Positions 8,057 through 18,116 are shown, counted from the stretch's first letter. The stretch: DNA of 64,000 bases from Hylemonella gracilis ATCC 19624 (GCF_000211835.1 NZ_AEGR01000093.1:1-64000), one strand, 5' to 3'. A program made the numbers and translations. The notes: a model not told the origin generated them from the sequence alone.

Positions 8057-10954
8057 ATGACCCGCAACGTGGCCACGCCTTGCCAACCGGCCGATGCATG
8101 TGGCGTTTCAACGAGCGATGAAACGAACGTCACAGCGGACCATTCCCGTTATGTCCAGCGGGTGCGCCGCCGCTACGCGGACCTGCTGAATCTGCTCCCC
8201 CCTCTGGCGGCCACGCCGGGCGAGCGCGTCAGCGCCCCGGATTTCCAGGCGTTGAAGCAAACCTACGAACGCCTGCGCGAACCCGCGCGTGGCGGTCACG
8301 ACACCGGTGCCGCGCTGCGCATCCTGCGGCAGCTCGTGCTGGAGCGCATGGCCGTGTTGGATGTGGAGCACCAGGCACCCCTGCAGACGATCTGCCAGGG
8401 CATGACGACGCTGGCCGAATTCGCGCTCGAGACCGCCTGCGCCGAAGCCCTGACCACGCTGGACGCCACCCACGGCCCGGCCTGCAAGGCCGATGGGGCG
8501 CGCTGCAAGTTCTGGGTGCTGGGCATGGGCAAGCTGGGCGCCCGCGAGCTGAATGTCTCCAGCGACATCGATCTGATCTACGTTTACGAGGAAGACGGAG
8601 AAACGGCGGGGGACGCGCAGGGTCGGCACCGGATTTCCAACCACGAGTATTTCGCCAAGGCCGTGCGCGCGATGGGCGGCCTGCTGGCCGACGTGACGGA
8701 ACATGGATTCGTCTTCCGCGTCGACCTGGCGCTGCGGCCGAACGGAAACTCTGGCCCCACCGCCTGTTCGCTGGATGCGCTGGAGGCCTATTTCCACGCC
8801 CAGGGCCGCGAATGGGAGCGGCTGGCCTGGCTCAAGAGCCGCGTGGTCGCGCCGCGCGCGCGCATCGAGGACAGCTCGGGCAAACGGGATGACTCCGTCA
8901 TGGCGCTGCGCGCCCTGGTGACGCCCTTCGTGTTCCGGCGCTACCTGGACTACAACGTGTTCGAGGCCTTGCGCGTGCTGCACCGGCAGATCCGCGAACA
9001 CGCCAACAAGCGCAGCGCGGGCCGTCCCGAGCGCAGCAACGACGTCAAGCTCTCGCGCGGCGGCATCCGCGAAATCGAATTCATCGTGCAACTGCTGCAA
9101 GTGGTGCGCGGGGGCCAGTTTCCCGAGCTGCGCACCCGGCCCACGCTGACCGCCCTGCAGCGCCTGGCGGCGGCCGGCTTGATGCCGGCGGCGACAGCCG
9201 CCGCCCTGGCCGAGGCGTATGTCTTCCTGCGCAAGGTGGAACACCGCATCCAGTACTTGGACGACCAGCAAACCCACGTGCTGCCCACCCAGGACGCGGA
9301 CCTGCGCTGGATGGCGCGCAGCCTGGGTTACCTCGGCAGCCGCGGCTGCGGCTCCGACATCTGCGACTTCCTGACCCAGCTAGACGCGCACCGCGAAGTG
9401 GTGGCCCAGGAGTTCGACACCTTGCTGGGCAACAGCCCTCCCGGCCCCGACAAGGACTGCCGACGCTGCAGCCGGCCAGCCGACGCGGCACTCAGCTTCG
9501 AGACCCTGCGCGCGCATCTGCCCATCGACCTGCACGAGCGCTACGACCTCTGGCACGCGCAGCCCCGGGTGCAGGCCTTGAGCGAGACCGCTCAGGGGCG
9601 CCTGTTGCGCTTGTTGGAACGTAGCGCGCGCATGCTCAAGCTGGCGCCCCAGGCTGCCGAGGGCGCGATCCGGCCCGAACCCGCCGCCACGTTGGCCTTC
9701 ACCCGGCTGCTGGATTGGCTGGAGCCTCTGCTGCGCCGGGAAAGCTACCTGGCGCTGTTGCTGGAACGCCCCGCCGTGCACGAACGGCTGCTGCGCCTGC
9801 TCGGCGCGGCGCGCTGGCCGGCGCGTTACCTCCTCTTGCATCCCGGCGTGATCGACGAACTCGCGGGTCGGGAACTGCTGACCGCGCGTTTCGACCCCAT
9901 CGCCTTCGAGAACGAGCTGGAAACCCGACGCAAGGCGCTGCGCGACACCGGTGATGGCGATGAAGAAGCCCTCCTGAACCTGTTGCGGCGCGCCCACCAC
10001 GCCGAGGTATTCCGCACCCTGGCGCGGGACGTGGAAAAGCACCTCAGCGTGGAGGAAGTGGCCGACGACCTGAGCGCCCTGGCCGACGCCGTGCTGCGCG
10101 TCAGCACCCGCTGGTGCTGGGACGCCTTGCGCAAGAAGCACCGCACCGAGCCTGGCGACGGCCCCCAAATCGGGGTCATCGGCTATGGCAAGCTGGGTGG
10201 CAAGGAATTGGGGTATGGCAGCGATCTGGACATCGTGTTCGTCTACGAAGATGCCCATGACGACGCGCCCGAGGTCTACGCCCTGCTGGTGCGCAAACTC
10301 GTCAACTGGCTGACCGTGAAGACGGGCGAGGGTGATCTGTACGAAATCGACACGGCCCTGCGGCCCAACGGTAACTCGGGGCTGTTGATCACCAGCTTCG
10401 ACGCCTACGCCAACTACCAGCAACAGCGCGGCAGCAACACGGCCTGGACCTGGGAACACCAGGCCATGACCCGCGCCCGCTTCGTGCTGGGTGACGATGC
10501 CTTGCGTCAGCGCTTCGACGCGGTAAGGGACGCGGTGATCTGTGCACCCCGCGACCCCCAGGCCTTGCGCGAAGAAATTCTAGGCATGCGTGAACGTGTG
10601 CGTCAGGCCCATGCGGTGCCCGAAGGCCAGTTCGACGTGAAACAAAGCGCGGGCGGCATGATGGACGTGGAGTTCGCGGTTCAGTTTTTGGTGTTATCCC
10701 AGGCGGCACACCACCCCGAACTGCGCCGCAACAGCGGCAACATTGCCTTGCTGCGCGCCGCGGAAGCCTCGGGACTCTTGCCGACCCACGTGGGCGCGGC
10801 GGCAGCGGATGCTTACCGCGAGTTGCGCCGCATCCAGCACCAGGCCCGTCTGGACGAGGTCACCCCGCAAGTACCGCTGACCCAGGTGCAAGTCGAAAGG
10901 GCCGCAGTGCTGGCGCTGTGGGCGGCGGTGTTCGAAACGGACAAGCGACACTGA
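8057..10954 (+). CDS. glnE: Bifunctional glutamine synthetase adenylyltransferase/deadenylase
   Basis: Controls nitrogen assimilation by adding AMP to, and removing it from, glutamine synthetase in response to PII and glutamine. The 965-residue length fits the family (E. coli 946). Two nucleotidyltransferase cores are visible: GMGKLGARELNVSSDIDLI at about residues 155-173 (deadenylase half) and GYGKLGGKELGYGSDLDIV at about 708-726 (adenylylase half), each with the paired aspartates that hold metal. Between them lie the helical GlnD PII-uridylyltransferase-like segments. The ATG at 8057 matches the usual N-terminus; the reading frame is open for 1.8 kb upstream but that part is antisense to yhdP. 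It is transcribed divergently from yhdP across 27 bases and is followed by the convergent heptose adenylyltransferase gene. Confidence 0.96.
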   Translation: MTRNVATPCQPADACGVSTSDETNVTADHSRYVQRVRRRYADLLNLLPPLAATPGERVSAPDFQALKQTYERLREPARGGHDTGAALRILRQLVLERMAVLDVEHQAPLQTICQGMTTLAEFALETACAEALTTLDATHGPACKADGARCKFWVLGMGKLGARELNVSSDIDLIYVYEEDGETAGDAQGRHRISNHEYFAKAVRAMGGLLADVTEHGFVFRVDLALRPNGNSGPTACSLDALEAYFHAQGREWERLAWLKSRVVAPRARIEDSSGKRDDSVMALRALVTPFVFRRYLDYNVFEALRVLHRQIREHANKRSAGRPERSNDVKLSRGGIREIEFIVQLLQVVRGGQFPELRTRPTLTALQRLAAAGLMPAATAAALAEAYVFLRKVEHRIQYLDDQQTHVLPTQDADLRWMARSLGYLGSRGCGSDICDFLTQLDAHREVVAQEFDTLLGNSPPGPDKDCRRCSRPADAALSFETLRAHLPIDLHERYDLWHAQPRVQALSETAQGRLLRLLERSARMLKLAPQAAEGAIRPEPAATLAFTRLLDWLEPLLRRESYLALLLERPAVHERLLRLLGAARWPARYLLLHPGVIDELAGRELLTARFDPIAFENELETRRKALRDTGDGDEEALLNLLRRAHHAEVFRTLARDVEKHLSVEEVADDLSALADAVLRVSTRWCWDALRKKHRTEPGDGPQIGVIGYGKLGGKELGYGSDLDIVFVYEDAHDDAPEVYALLVRKLVNWLTVKTGEGDLYEIDTALRPNGNSGLLITSFDAYANYQQQRGSNTAWTWEHQAMTRARFVLGDDALRQRFDAVRDAVICAPRDPQALREEILGMRERVRQAHAVPEGQFDVKQSAGGMMDVEFAVQFLVLSQAAHHPELRRNSGNIALLRAAEASGLLPTHVGAAAADAYRELRRIQHQARLDEVTPQVPLTQVQVERAAVLALWAAVFETDKRH

Positions 10955-11024
10955 GTCATCAGGCTTGGGTGGGTGGTCGGCCCACCCATTGTCAGGACAT
11001 CTGCCGAGAGTGGTTGGCGCTGCG

Positions 11025-11528
11025 TCAACCCCGGATTTTTTTCACCAAGGCAGTGGTCGAGTACCCCTCGACGAAAGGCAGGGCCAGGGCACGCCCCCCC
11101 CAGCGCTCGACCAGGGCGGTCTCGGGCAGCTGGCTCATGTCGTAGTCGCCGCCCTTGACGAGGATGTCGGGCCGGACCTCGCCGATCAAAGACTGGGGCG
11201 TGTCCTCGTCGAACCAGGTCACCACATCGACCGCGCCCAAGGCGGCGATCAGGGCGGCGCGATCATGCTCAGGGTTGAGCGGGCGTTCCGGGCCCTTGCC
11301 CAAACGGCGCGCCGACGCGTCCGTGTTCAAGGCCACCAGCAAGCTGGCACCCAGCGCACGTGCCTGGCCCAAATAGATGGCATGGCCGACGTGCATCAGG
11401 TCAAAAACGCCGTTGGTGAACACCAGCGGGCGCGGTAAGCCAGCCAGACGGGCTTGCAGGGCGGCACGCGGGCAGAGTTTGTCCAGAAAGTCTGGTCCTG
11501 AGGCAGGGACGGGGGGCAGGAGCGACAT
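11025..11528 (-). CDS. rfaE2: D-glycero-beta-D-manno-heptose 1-phosphate adenylyltransferase (single-domain)
   Basis: Transfers AMP from ATP to heptose 1-phosphate to form ADP-heptose for the LPS inner core. The 167-residue protein is a lone cytidylyltransferase-like domain corresponding to the C-terminal half of E. coli HldE. FTNGVFDLMHVGH (about residues 34-47) contains the HxGH nucleotide-binding motif, and the C-terminal FVEGYSTTALVKKI holds the second conserved nucleotide-binding stretch (E-x-x-S-T-T). In Burkholderiales the kinase half is normally encoded elsewhere, and no kinase partner is in this window. The ATG at 11528 is chosen over an in-frame extension to 11858 because it gives the family length. 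The stop is 70 bases from the convergent glnE stop. Confidence 0.9.
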   Translation of the reverse strand: MSLLPPVPASGPDFLDKLCPRAALQARLAGLPRPLVFTNGVFDLMHVGHAIYLGQARALGASLLVALNTDASARRLGKGPERPLNPEHDRAALIAALGAVDVVTWFDEDTPQSLIGEVRPDILVKGGDYDMSQLPETALVERWGGRALALPFVEGYSTTALVKKIRG

Positions 11529-11754
11529 GATGGGCCGTTCGTTGAGACGTCGAAACAGGCCGTGTGATCTTAGTGGGGAAGGCAGGCACAATGGGGCCCC
11601 GGCCCGGCCAGCCGGGGTCTGGCATGTCCCGTGCATGTTCTGCTCAGGCGATCTGGGACTTGCCGAGCCCGCCGTCGGCCCACAGGCCCCGAGGTCGCTG
11701 GGAGGCAATTTCCAGCTTTGTGGCGCTCCTATAAGCCTGCATAATCGAGAATCT

Positions 11755-12981
11755 ATGGCAACTGGCAAACTCGTCCCCATCAGCATCGACTCCATACGCA
11801 TCGGGCATCCTCTGGCATTCCCCTTGATGGATTCCGAAGGTGCGGTGATCGCCAACAAGGGCTACTCGATTCCCGACCGCGCCACGATCCAGCGCCTGGT
11901 TGGGCGTGGCCTGTCTCTGTGCATCGACCAAGCGGACGCCGAAGCGCACAACCGCGCCTACCGTGCCATGCTCAACGACATGGTGCAACGGGACCGCTCC
12001 ATCGGCCGCATCGCCGATGCCCACGTCACCGACGCCAGTGCGGCCCTGGTGCGCGACGAAGACGACGTGCCCATTGGTCCGCCCGACTGGCTGGATTACC
12101 AATCGGAAGCCAACACGATCTTGCGTGATGGGGGAGGCCCCACCTTTCTGGGGCGTCTGACGCACCTGCACAAGCGTCTGCGCCAGCACGCCATACGCAA
12201 CCCGGACGCCGCGCTGCTCGCGCTCTTCCATCTGTCGACCAACGAAGTGCGCATGTACAGCGCCACCCACGCCATGCTGGTGAGCGTGATGTGCGGCTTG
12301 GCAGCGCGTGATGTGCTGGGTTGGCCGGAAGCCGATGAAATGACGGTCAGCCTGGCTGCGCTTTCCATGAACGTGGGCATGACGGAGTTGCAGGACAAGC
12401 TGACGCAACAACAAGGCCCTTTGACACCCGAGCAGCGCCTACTGGTCAACAACCATCCCCTGCGCTCGGTGGAGCTGCTGACCCAGGCCGGCGTTCGCGA
12501 CAAAACCTGGCTGGAAGCGGTGCGTAGCCACCACGCGGCGGCTTCGGGCAATCTGACGGACCGCAACAGCATGGGCGACCGCATGGCGCGCCTGATCCAG
12601 CGCGCTGACTCCTTCGGTGCACGTCGTTCGCCACGCGCCACGCGCACGCCGTCGTCCGCGGCGATGGCCATGAAGGCCACTTATTTCGATGAAAACCAAC
12701 AGGTTGACCAGGCCGGCGCGGCCCTGATCAAGGCCGTTGGCATCCACTCACCGGGTTCCTTCGTCAAGTTGGTGACCGACGAGATCGCGATCGTGGTCAA
12801 GCGTGGCGCCAACACCACCACGCCGAAGGTCGCGGTGCTGACCAACCGCGACGGCGTTGCCATCGTGGATCCGGTGCTGCGTGACACGGCCATGAGCGAT
12901 TACCGCATCGCCGCGGGCATCGAGTCGCGCGAGGTGAAGGTGAAGATCAACCTGCAGCGCATCCTGTCCATGACGGTCTGA
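11755..12981 (+). CDS. HD-GYP-like domain protein with a degenerate metal site
   Basis: A 408-residue soluble protein. The N-terminal ~100 residues resemble the leader region of RpfG/HD-GYP-type c-di-GMP phosphodiesterases (VPISIDSIRIGHPL). The C-terminal half aligns by eye to the HD-GYP core: a first His at 172 (ATHAML), then LSMNVGMTEL (203-212) where active enzymes have HDIGK, then a conserved NNHPLRS, then SHHAAASG where active enzymes have HHExxDGxGYP, and finally a VAD-like segment RADSFGARR. The catalytic His-Asp pair is therefore Met205-Asn206 and the GYP motif is missing, so I infer no phosphodiesterase activity; a signalling or ligand-binding role is possible. It is a single-gene unit ending at a strong bidirectional terminator. 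Start ATG 11755 lies just after AT-rich sequence containing ATAATCG. Confidence 0.75.
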   Translation: MATGKLVPISIDSIRIGHPLAFPLMDSEGAVIANKGYSIPDRATIQRLVGRGLSLCIDQADAEAHNRAYRAMLNDMVQRDRSIGRIADAHVTDASAALVRDEDDVPIGPPDWLDYQSEANTILRDGGGPTFLGRLTHLHKRLRQHAIRNPDAALLALFHLSTNEVRMYSATHAMLVSVMCGLAARDVLGWPEADEMTVSLAALSMNVGMTELQDKLTQQQGPLTPEQRLLVNNHPLRSVELLTQAGVRDKTWLEAVRSHHAAASGNLTDRNSMGDRMARLIQRADSFGARRSPRATRTPSSAAMAMKATYFDENQQVDQAGAALIKAVGIHSPGSFVKLVTDEIAIVVKRGANTTTPKVAVLTNRDGVAIVDPVLRDTAMSDYRIAAGIESREVKVKINLQRILSMTV

Positions 12982-13017
12982 TCTCGGACCACGCCCAGCC
13001 CCACCGCACGCAAAAAC

Positions 13018-13055
13018 AAACGCCGCCGACCTGTGCAGGTCTGCGGCGTTTTTTT
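13018..13055. terminator. Bidirectional rho-independent terminator
   Basis: The arms ACGCCGC (13020-13026) and GCGGCGT (13043-13049) pair, with an inner GACCT/AGGTC extension after one mismatch and a short loop. The hairpin is flanked by an A-rich run on the left and seven T on the right. It sits between the convergent HD-GYP-like gene and the glutathione transferase gene, so it can serve both. Confidence 0.9.
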
Positions 13056-13085
13056 AGTTGTGATGGAAGTGGTCGGCCGACAGCT

Positions 13086-13706
13086 TCAGCGCGGCACGGT
13101 GTCCGCGAAACTGGGCCGCTGCATGAGCTTGTCGTGCAGATGCACGAGGTTGGGATACTGCGTGCGCCAGGGGATTTGCGGGAAACGCAAGTCCATGTAG
13201 CCCAACGCACAGCCCACCGCGACGTCGGCCAGACCGAACTGCGCGCCCGCGCAGTAAGGTTGATGCCCCAGCCCCTTGCTCATGGCCGCCAGGGCCGCCG
13301 TGATCTTGCCGAGCTGCCGCTCAATCCAAGCCTGGCTGCGCTCGGCCTCGGTCCGGTGCGGCCAAGTGGCTTCCATGCGAGCCAGCAAACCCGCGTCCAT
13401 CACGCCATCGGCCAGTGCCTCCCAGGTGCGGACTTCCGCCCGCGCGCGTCCTGCGGGAGGTATCAAACGGCCCACGGGCGAGAGGGTGTCCACGTACTCC
13501 ACGATCACGCGGGAATCGAACAGCGCCTCCCCACCATCCAGGATCAGGCAAGGCACCTTGCCCAGGGGATTGGATTCAGGGGCCCGCGCCTCGGCGGACC
13601 ACACATCATCCAACACGAAGTCGTACTCCAGCTTTTTTTCGGCCAGCACAACGCGCACCTTGCGTACATAAGGGCTGGTGTAGGACCCGATCAGTTTCAA
13701 ACTCAT
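13086..13706 (-). CDS. Glutathione S-transferase family protein
   Basis: A 206-residue two-domain GST. The N-terminal thioredoxin-like half starts MSLKLIGSYTSPYVRKV, with the SPYVRKV segment in the place of the catalytic Ser/Cys loop; GKVPCLIL (cis-proline) and DSRVIVEYVD (glutathione-binding Ser) follow. The C-terminal all-helical half includes FGLADVAVGCALGY, the N-capping motif of GSTs. Similar proteins include YibF of E. coli. Substrate is unknown. The start at 13706 begins at the standard MSLKL; an open frame upstream to 13937 is antisense to the purB leader. It is divergent from purB with about 130 bases between the starts. Confidence 0.88.
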   Translation of the reverse strand: MSLKLIGSYTSPYVRKVRVVLAEKKLEYDFVLDDVWSAEARAPESNPLGKVPCLILDGGEALFDSRVIVEYVDTLSPVGRLIPPAGRARAEVRTWEALADGVMDAGLLARMEATWPHRTEAERSQAWIERQLGKITAALAAMSKGLGHQPYCAGAQFGLADVAVGCALGYMDLRFPQIPWRTQYPNLVHLHDKLMQRPSFADTVPR

Positions 13707-13760
13707 GCGGCCGATTCTAGCCAGGGGACCATGCCGGGGCTGGTGTGAGCCAATTTCTGA

Positions 13761-15215
<1,455 letters not shown>

Positions 15216-15353
15216 CCTGCTTCTTCTTGACCCACAGTCGCCACGGGCCGTCACACACCACGTCCCGAGTCCCGCCGGCTCTGGACGCACGCAGTGGCCT
15301 GGTCAGGCCAGATCCGCGAGTGCTTCCGCAAATCCTTCCCCAGACCTCCACTC

Positions 15354-15914
15354 ATGGCGCAGAAATCCACCATCTACAAGGCGAACCTGCAGATCGCCGA
15401 TATCGACCATGGTTACTACGCGGACCATGCACTCACGTTGGCGCGCCATCCCAGCGAGACCGATGAACGGATGATGGCGCGCCTGGTCGCGCTCGCGCTG
15501 CAAGCACATCGCCTGCAGACCGACTGCCAAGGCGATGGCACGCTGTCTTTCGGCGCGGGCCTGTCCGACCCGGATGAGCCGGACGTTTGGCTGAGGGACT
15601 ACACCGAACGGACGCGGGTTTGGGTCGAAGTCGGCCAGCCCGAGGACAAACCGCTCTCCAAGGCCTGCAGCCGAGCCGATGCGGTGCTGGTCTATGCCTA
15701 TGGCCATGCGGCTGAAGTCTGGTGGCGCGGCATCGAGAACAAACTCACACGCCTGGACAAGCTGCAGGTCTGGCGCATCCCGACCGCAGCCGCCCAGGAA
15801 CTGGCGGCCTTGGCCGAACGCAGCATGCAACTTCAAGCAACGCTGCAGGAGGGCATGCTGATGCTGGGCAACAGCGCGCGGCAAGTCGACGTGGAGCCTG
15901 AGCGCTGGAAATAG
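15354..15914 (+). CDS. yaeQ: YaeQ family protein
   Basis: A 186-residue protein that matches the YaeQ family along its length (E. coli 181). The diagnostic start AQKSTIYKANLQIADIDHGYY sets the ATG at 15354, and WVEVGQPEDKPLSKA and VLVYAYGHAAEVWW (near 85-130) are conserved. The fold is related to PD-(D/E)xK nucleases (the E-V-G-Q-P element would carry part of that site), but no activity has been established; E. coli YaeQ was once proposed to compensate for RfaH and the claim was later questioned. It lies downstream of purB in the same direction and ends convergent with the DUF3717/DUF1289 gene. Confidence 0.9.
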   Translation: MAQKSTIYKANLQIADIDHGYYADHALTLARHPSETDERMMARLVALALQAHRLQTDCQGDGTLSFGAGLSDPDEPDVWLRDYTERTRVWVEVGQPEDKPLSKACSRADAVLVYAYGHAAEVWWRGIENKLTRLDKLQVWRIPTAAAQELAALAERSMQLQATLQEGMLMLGNSARQVDVEPERWK

Positions 15915-15964
15915 CGACACCCGACGAACGCCGCGCTGCCGAGACGCGGTGTCAGGAACTGGCC

Positions 15965-16420
15965 TCAAGCCCCAGAGGCTGGGTCGGCATCATCGAACAG
16001 GCGCGCTTGGACCTGTTCGCCCCGCGCGCGTTCCGCATAGCGGTTGAAACGCCATGCTTCGCCCAATTGCGTGATGCGTCGCCAGGTTTCCCGTTTCTCC
16101 GCCGGACGCAGGTGCGTCCAGTGCTGCACCTCGTCGAAAGTACGGCCGCATCCTTTGCAAACGGAGTCCCCCTGGCTGGTGGAACAGATGGCGATGCAAG
16201 GGGTGTCGGGCGTGCTGTCATACCAAGCCAACCAAGCCTCCATCGCGGGCCCTGGCATGCTGAGCTCATCGGCTTCCTGCTCGTGAAAAAACACCATGAG
16301 GGCATACACCTCGGCCAAGGCGCGCAACGGCGGGGATAGAGTCACGCCATCGGACGCGGGTTCGCGTTCGCGCCAGTAATTGATGGCCGCTTCAATGTCG
16401 GTAATGTGGATGCCAGCCAT
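15965..16420 (-). CDS. DUF3717-DUF1289 protein with a four-cysteine motif
   Basis: A 151-residue protein built from two short domains of unknown function. Residues 1-50 match DUF3717 (IHITDIEAAINYWRER, then LAEVYALM), and residues 72-125 match DUF1289, with Cys75, Cys79, Cys88 and Cys91 in TPCIAIC and VCKGCGRTFDEVQHW followed by EKRETWRRI. The four cysteines look like a zinc-binding knuckle. The start at 16420 agrees with the usual DUF3717 N-terminus; another in-frame ATG at 16477 would add 19 residues of no evident domain. Neither start has a strong ribosome-binding site. Function is unknown. Confidence 0.78.
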   Translation of the reverse strand: MAGIHITDIEAAINYWREREPASDGVTLSPPLRALAEVYALMVFFHEQEADELSMPGPAMEAWLAWYDSTPDTPCIAICSTSQGDSVCKGCGRTFDEVQHWTHLRPAEKRETWRRITQLGEAWRFNRYAERARGEQVQARLFDDADPASGA

Positions 16421-16488
16421 GGGGCGTAGCTTGGTAAGAGGGAACGGAGCGCTAGAAAAGGCAGAGTTTTCCATCATACCGGGGCCGC

Positions 16489-16518
16489 TTGTGGGGCCGC
16501 ATCAATCCGTGGTCTAAT
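16489..16518 (+). promoter_or_regulatory. Probable sigma-70 promoter for the terC riboswitch transcript
   Basis: TTGTGG (16489-16494), an 18-base spacer and TCTAAT (16513-16518) place a start site near 16525, exactly where the riboswitch begins. The element partly overlaps the leader of the divergent DUF3717/DUF1289 gene. Consensus match is moderate. Confidence 0.5.
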
Positions 16519-16524
16519 GCGGCC

Positions 16525-16675
16525 ACGAAGGGGAGTAGCTCCCATCAGCCCTGGCACAGGGAGGCGTCAAAAATGACGTCGTCGCGGCTGATATCAACAA
16601 GTCGTCATTACGAAGCATGACTTCCGGCTTGTTGGGCACATTCTTCATGACTCCACGCCGAGCAAGACCTTCGAT
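16525..16675 (+). ncRNA. yybP-ykoY (Mn2+-sensing) riboswitch in the terC leader
   Basis: The hallmark AAGGGGAGTAGC (16528-16539) is followed by internal GTCGTC-containing loops and, at the 3' side, CGAGCAAGACCTT (16659-16671), whose AAGACCTT pairs with the 5' AAGG to close P1. This arrangement, directly upstream of a TerC/Alx-type membrane protein, matches the yybP-ykoY family, which binds Mn2+ and acts on alx in E. coli and on similar genes elsewhere. A further 130 bases before the terC start include a GGGCGGGTCC/GGAACCGCCC hairpin region that could be the expression platform. The assignment is by motif and context; a covariance-model search would confirm it. Confidence 0.88.
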
Positions 16676-16805
16676 TGGAACCTGAGTCAGGTTTCGTCGA
16701 AGCGTGCGCGTTCTCGGCACTATCCGGTCCACCGGGTAGGGCGGGTCCTTCCTCCATCGACGGAACCGCCCAGGTTGTAAATCGAACTACAACACGGAGT
16801 CCCTC

Positions 16806-17561
16806 ATGGAGTTTCTGTCATCACCTGCATTCTGGGTCGCACTGGGCCAGATCATCATCATTGACATCCTGCTCGGCGGCGACAACGCCGTCGTCATCGC
16901 GTTGGCCTGCCGTCGGCTGCCACCCGCCCAGCGCACCAAGGGCATCATCTGGGGCACGGCGGGTGCCATCATCCTGCGGGTCATCCTGATCGCCTTCGCG
17001 ATGACCTTGCTGAATTTGCCTTTCCTCAAGTTCGCCGGCGCTCTGTTGCTGGTCTGGATTGGCGTCAAGCTGCTGGCACCGGATGAGGAAGGCCATGGCG
17101 ACATCGCCGCCAGCGACAGGCTATTCGCCGCCATCAAGACCATCGTCGTCGCGGACTTGGTGATGAGCGTGGACAACGTGATCGCCATCGCGGGTGCGGC
17201 GCAGAACGCGGGGGACCACTCCTTGCTGCTGGTCGTCCTCGGCTTGTTGATCTCGATCCCGATCATCGTCTGGGGCAGCCAGCTCGTCATCAAGTTGATG
17301 GAGCGTTTCCCCGCCATCATCACGGCCGGCGGCATGCTGCTTGGCTGGATCGCGGGCGGCATGCTGGTGACCGACCCCGCCTTCGCCAACCCCGACAAAT
17401 GGCAATGGGTGTTCAAGCTGCCGCAGTCGGATGTCCTGAAATATGGCGCGAGCATCGCCGGCGCGCTGCTGGTGCTGGTGATCGGCAAGTACTTTGCTGC
17501 TCGCCGCGGCGGACAGGTTGCGCACACCGCGTCCGGCAAGCCAAGCAGCCACACCGCTTGA
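16806..17561 (+). CDS. TerC/Alx family integral membrane protein (riboswitch-controlled; probable Mn2+ efflux or metal handling)
   Basis: A 251-residue multi-pass membrane protein of the TerC family (about 7 helices). Two conserved acidic motifs in membrane segments are present: GGDNAVVIAL (Asp26, Asn27) and MSVDNVIAIA (Asp123, Asn124). Family members Alx and MntP-like proteins are linked to manganese export or supply of Mn2+ to exported proteins. The upstream yybP-ykoY RNA supports induction by Mn2+. ACACGGAG precedes the ATG at 16806. A second, shorter TerC homologue without such a leader lies at 23150-23830. The C-terminus is an extra periplasmic or cytoplasmic tail after a last hydrophobic segment (about 215-236). 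A small co-directional gene follows after 78 bases. Confidence 0.92.
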   Translation: MEFLSSPAFWVALGQIIIIDILLGGDNAVVIALACRRLPPAQRTKGIIWGTAGAIILRVILIAFAMTLLNLPFLKFAGALLLVWIGVKLLAPDEEGHGDIAASDRLFAAIKTIVVADLVMSVDNVIAIAGAAQNAGDHSLLLVVLGLLISIPIIVWGSQLVIKLMERFPAIITAGGMLLGWIAGGMLVTDPAFANPDKWQWVFKLPQSDVLKYGASIAGALLVLVIGKYFAARRGGQVAHTASGKPSSHTA

Positions 17562-17639
17562 CCACGCATGTCGTGAATCACGCGATCAAGAATCACCCAG
17601 GTAGTTTCCCCCGTCCCTCGTTAACACAAGGAGCAAATC

Positions 17640-18098
17640 ATGGACAACATCATTGCGTACGTGGACGATGCTGAATACGCGCTGCATCAGCTGGCGCCGA
17701 TGCTGAACGAAGCATCGGGCGCCCGCCAGCCGGCTCAGTGGATCCTGGTGGCGTGCCCGCCCCGCATGTCGCGCCACATCAACAAGTGGGTGAACCACAC
17801 AGCGCGTGAGAACTGGCGCAACAAATGGTCTGACAAGCTGTTCAAGCTCATCACCCCTCGACTGCATGTCCGCGGCGACAAGGTCATCACCTTGCTGTCC
17901 AGCGGGCCCCTGTTGGAGATGACGCAAGAACTGCAGCTGAAGTATGGAACCGCTCGCGTGCTGGATGCGCGCCGTCCCAAGTTCGGTCAGGATTTGCAGC
18001 CCGTCACGCCGGATCAGCCTCAGGGACAGGACTCGCGCTGGACTGTGCCCGGCGCAGTCGCTGGCATGGCGGCGTTCCTGGTACTGGCGAGCGAGTAA
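17640..18098 (+). CDS. Conserved hypothetical protein (152 aa) downstream of terC
   Basis: I do not recognise a characterised family. The 152-residue protein starts MDNIIAYVDDAEYAL with a strong ribosome-binding site (AAGGAG, 8 bases before the ATG). The middle has basic and aromatic residues (HINKWVNHTARENWRNKW) and a SGPLLEMTQELQLKYG segment, and the end holds one hydrophobic stretch, VPGAVAGMAAFLVLASE, that could be a C-terminal membrane anchor. The N-terminal half looks like an alpha/beta fold resembling universal-stress-type proteins (ILVACPPRMSRH), but this is only an impression. It follows terC by 78 bases without a visible terminator and may be cotranscribed, hence also under Mn2+ control. 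Confidence 0.75.
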   Translation: MDNIIAYVDDAEYALHQLAPMLNEASGARQPAQWILVACPPRMSRHINKWVNHTARENWRNKWSDKLFKLITPRLHVRGDKVITLLSSGPLLEMTQELQLKYGTARVLDARRPKFGQDLQPVTPDQPQGQDSRWTVPGAVAGMAAFLVLASE

Positions 18099-18116
18099 AG
18101 CCGGGCCAAGTTGCTC

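Noticed and set aside
10967-10990. Hairpin TGGGTGG/CCACCCA after glnE as a terminator
   Set aside because: No T-run follows on either strand and the stem is short; evidence is too weak to list.
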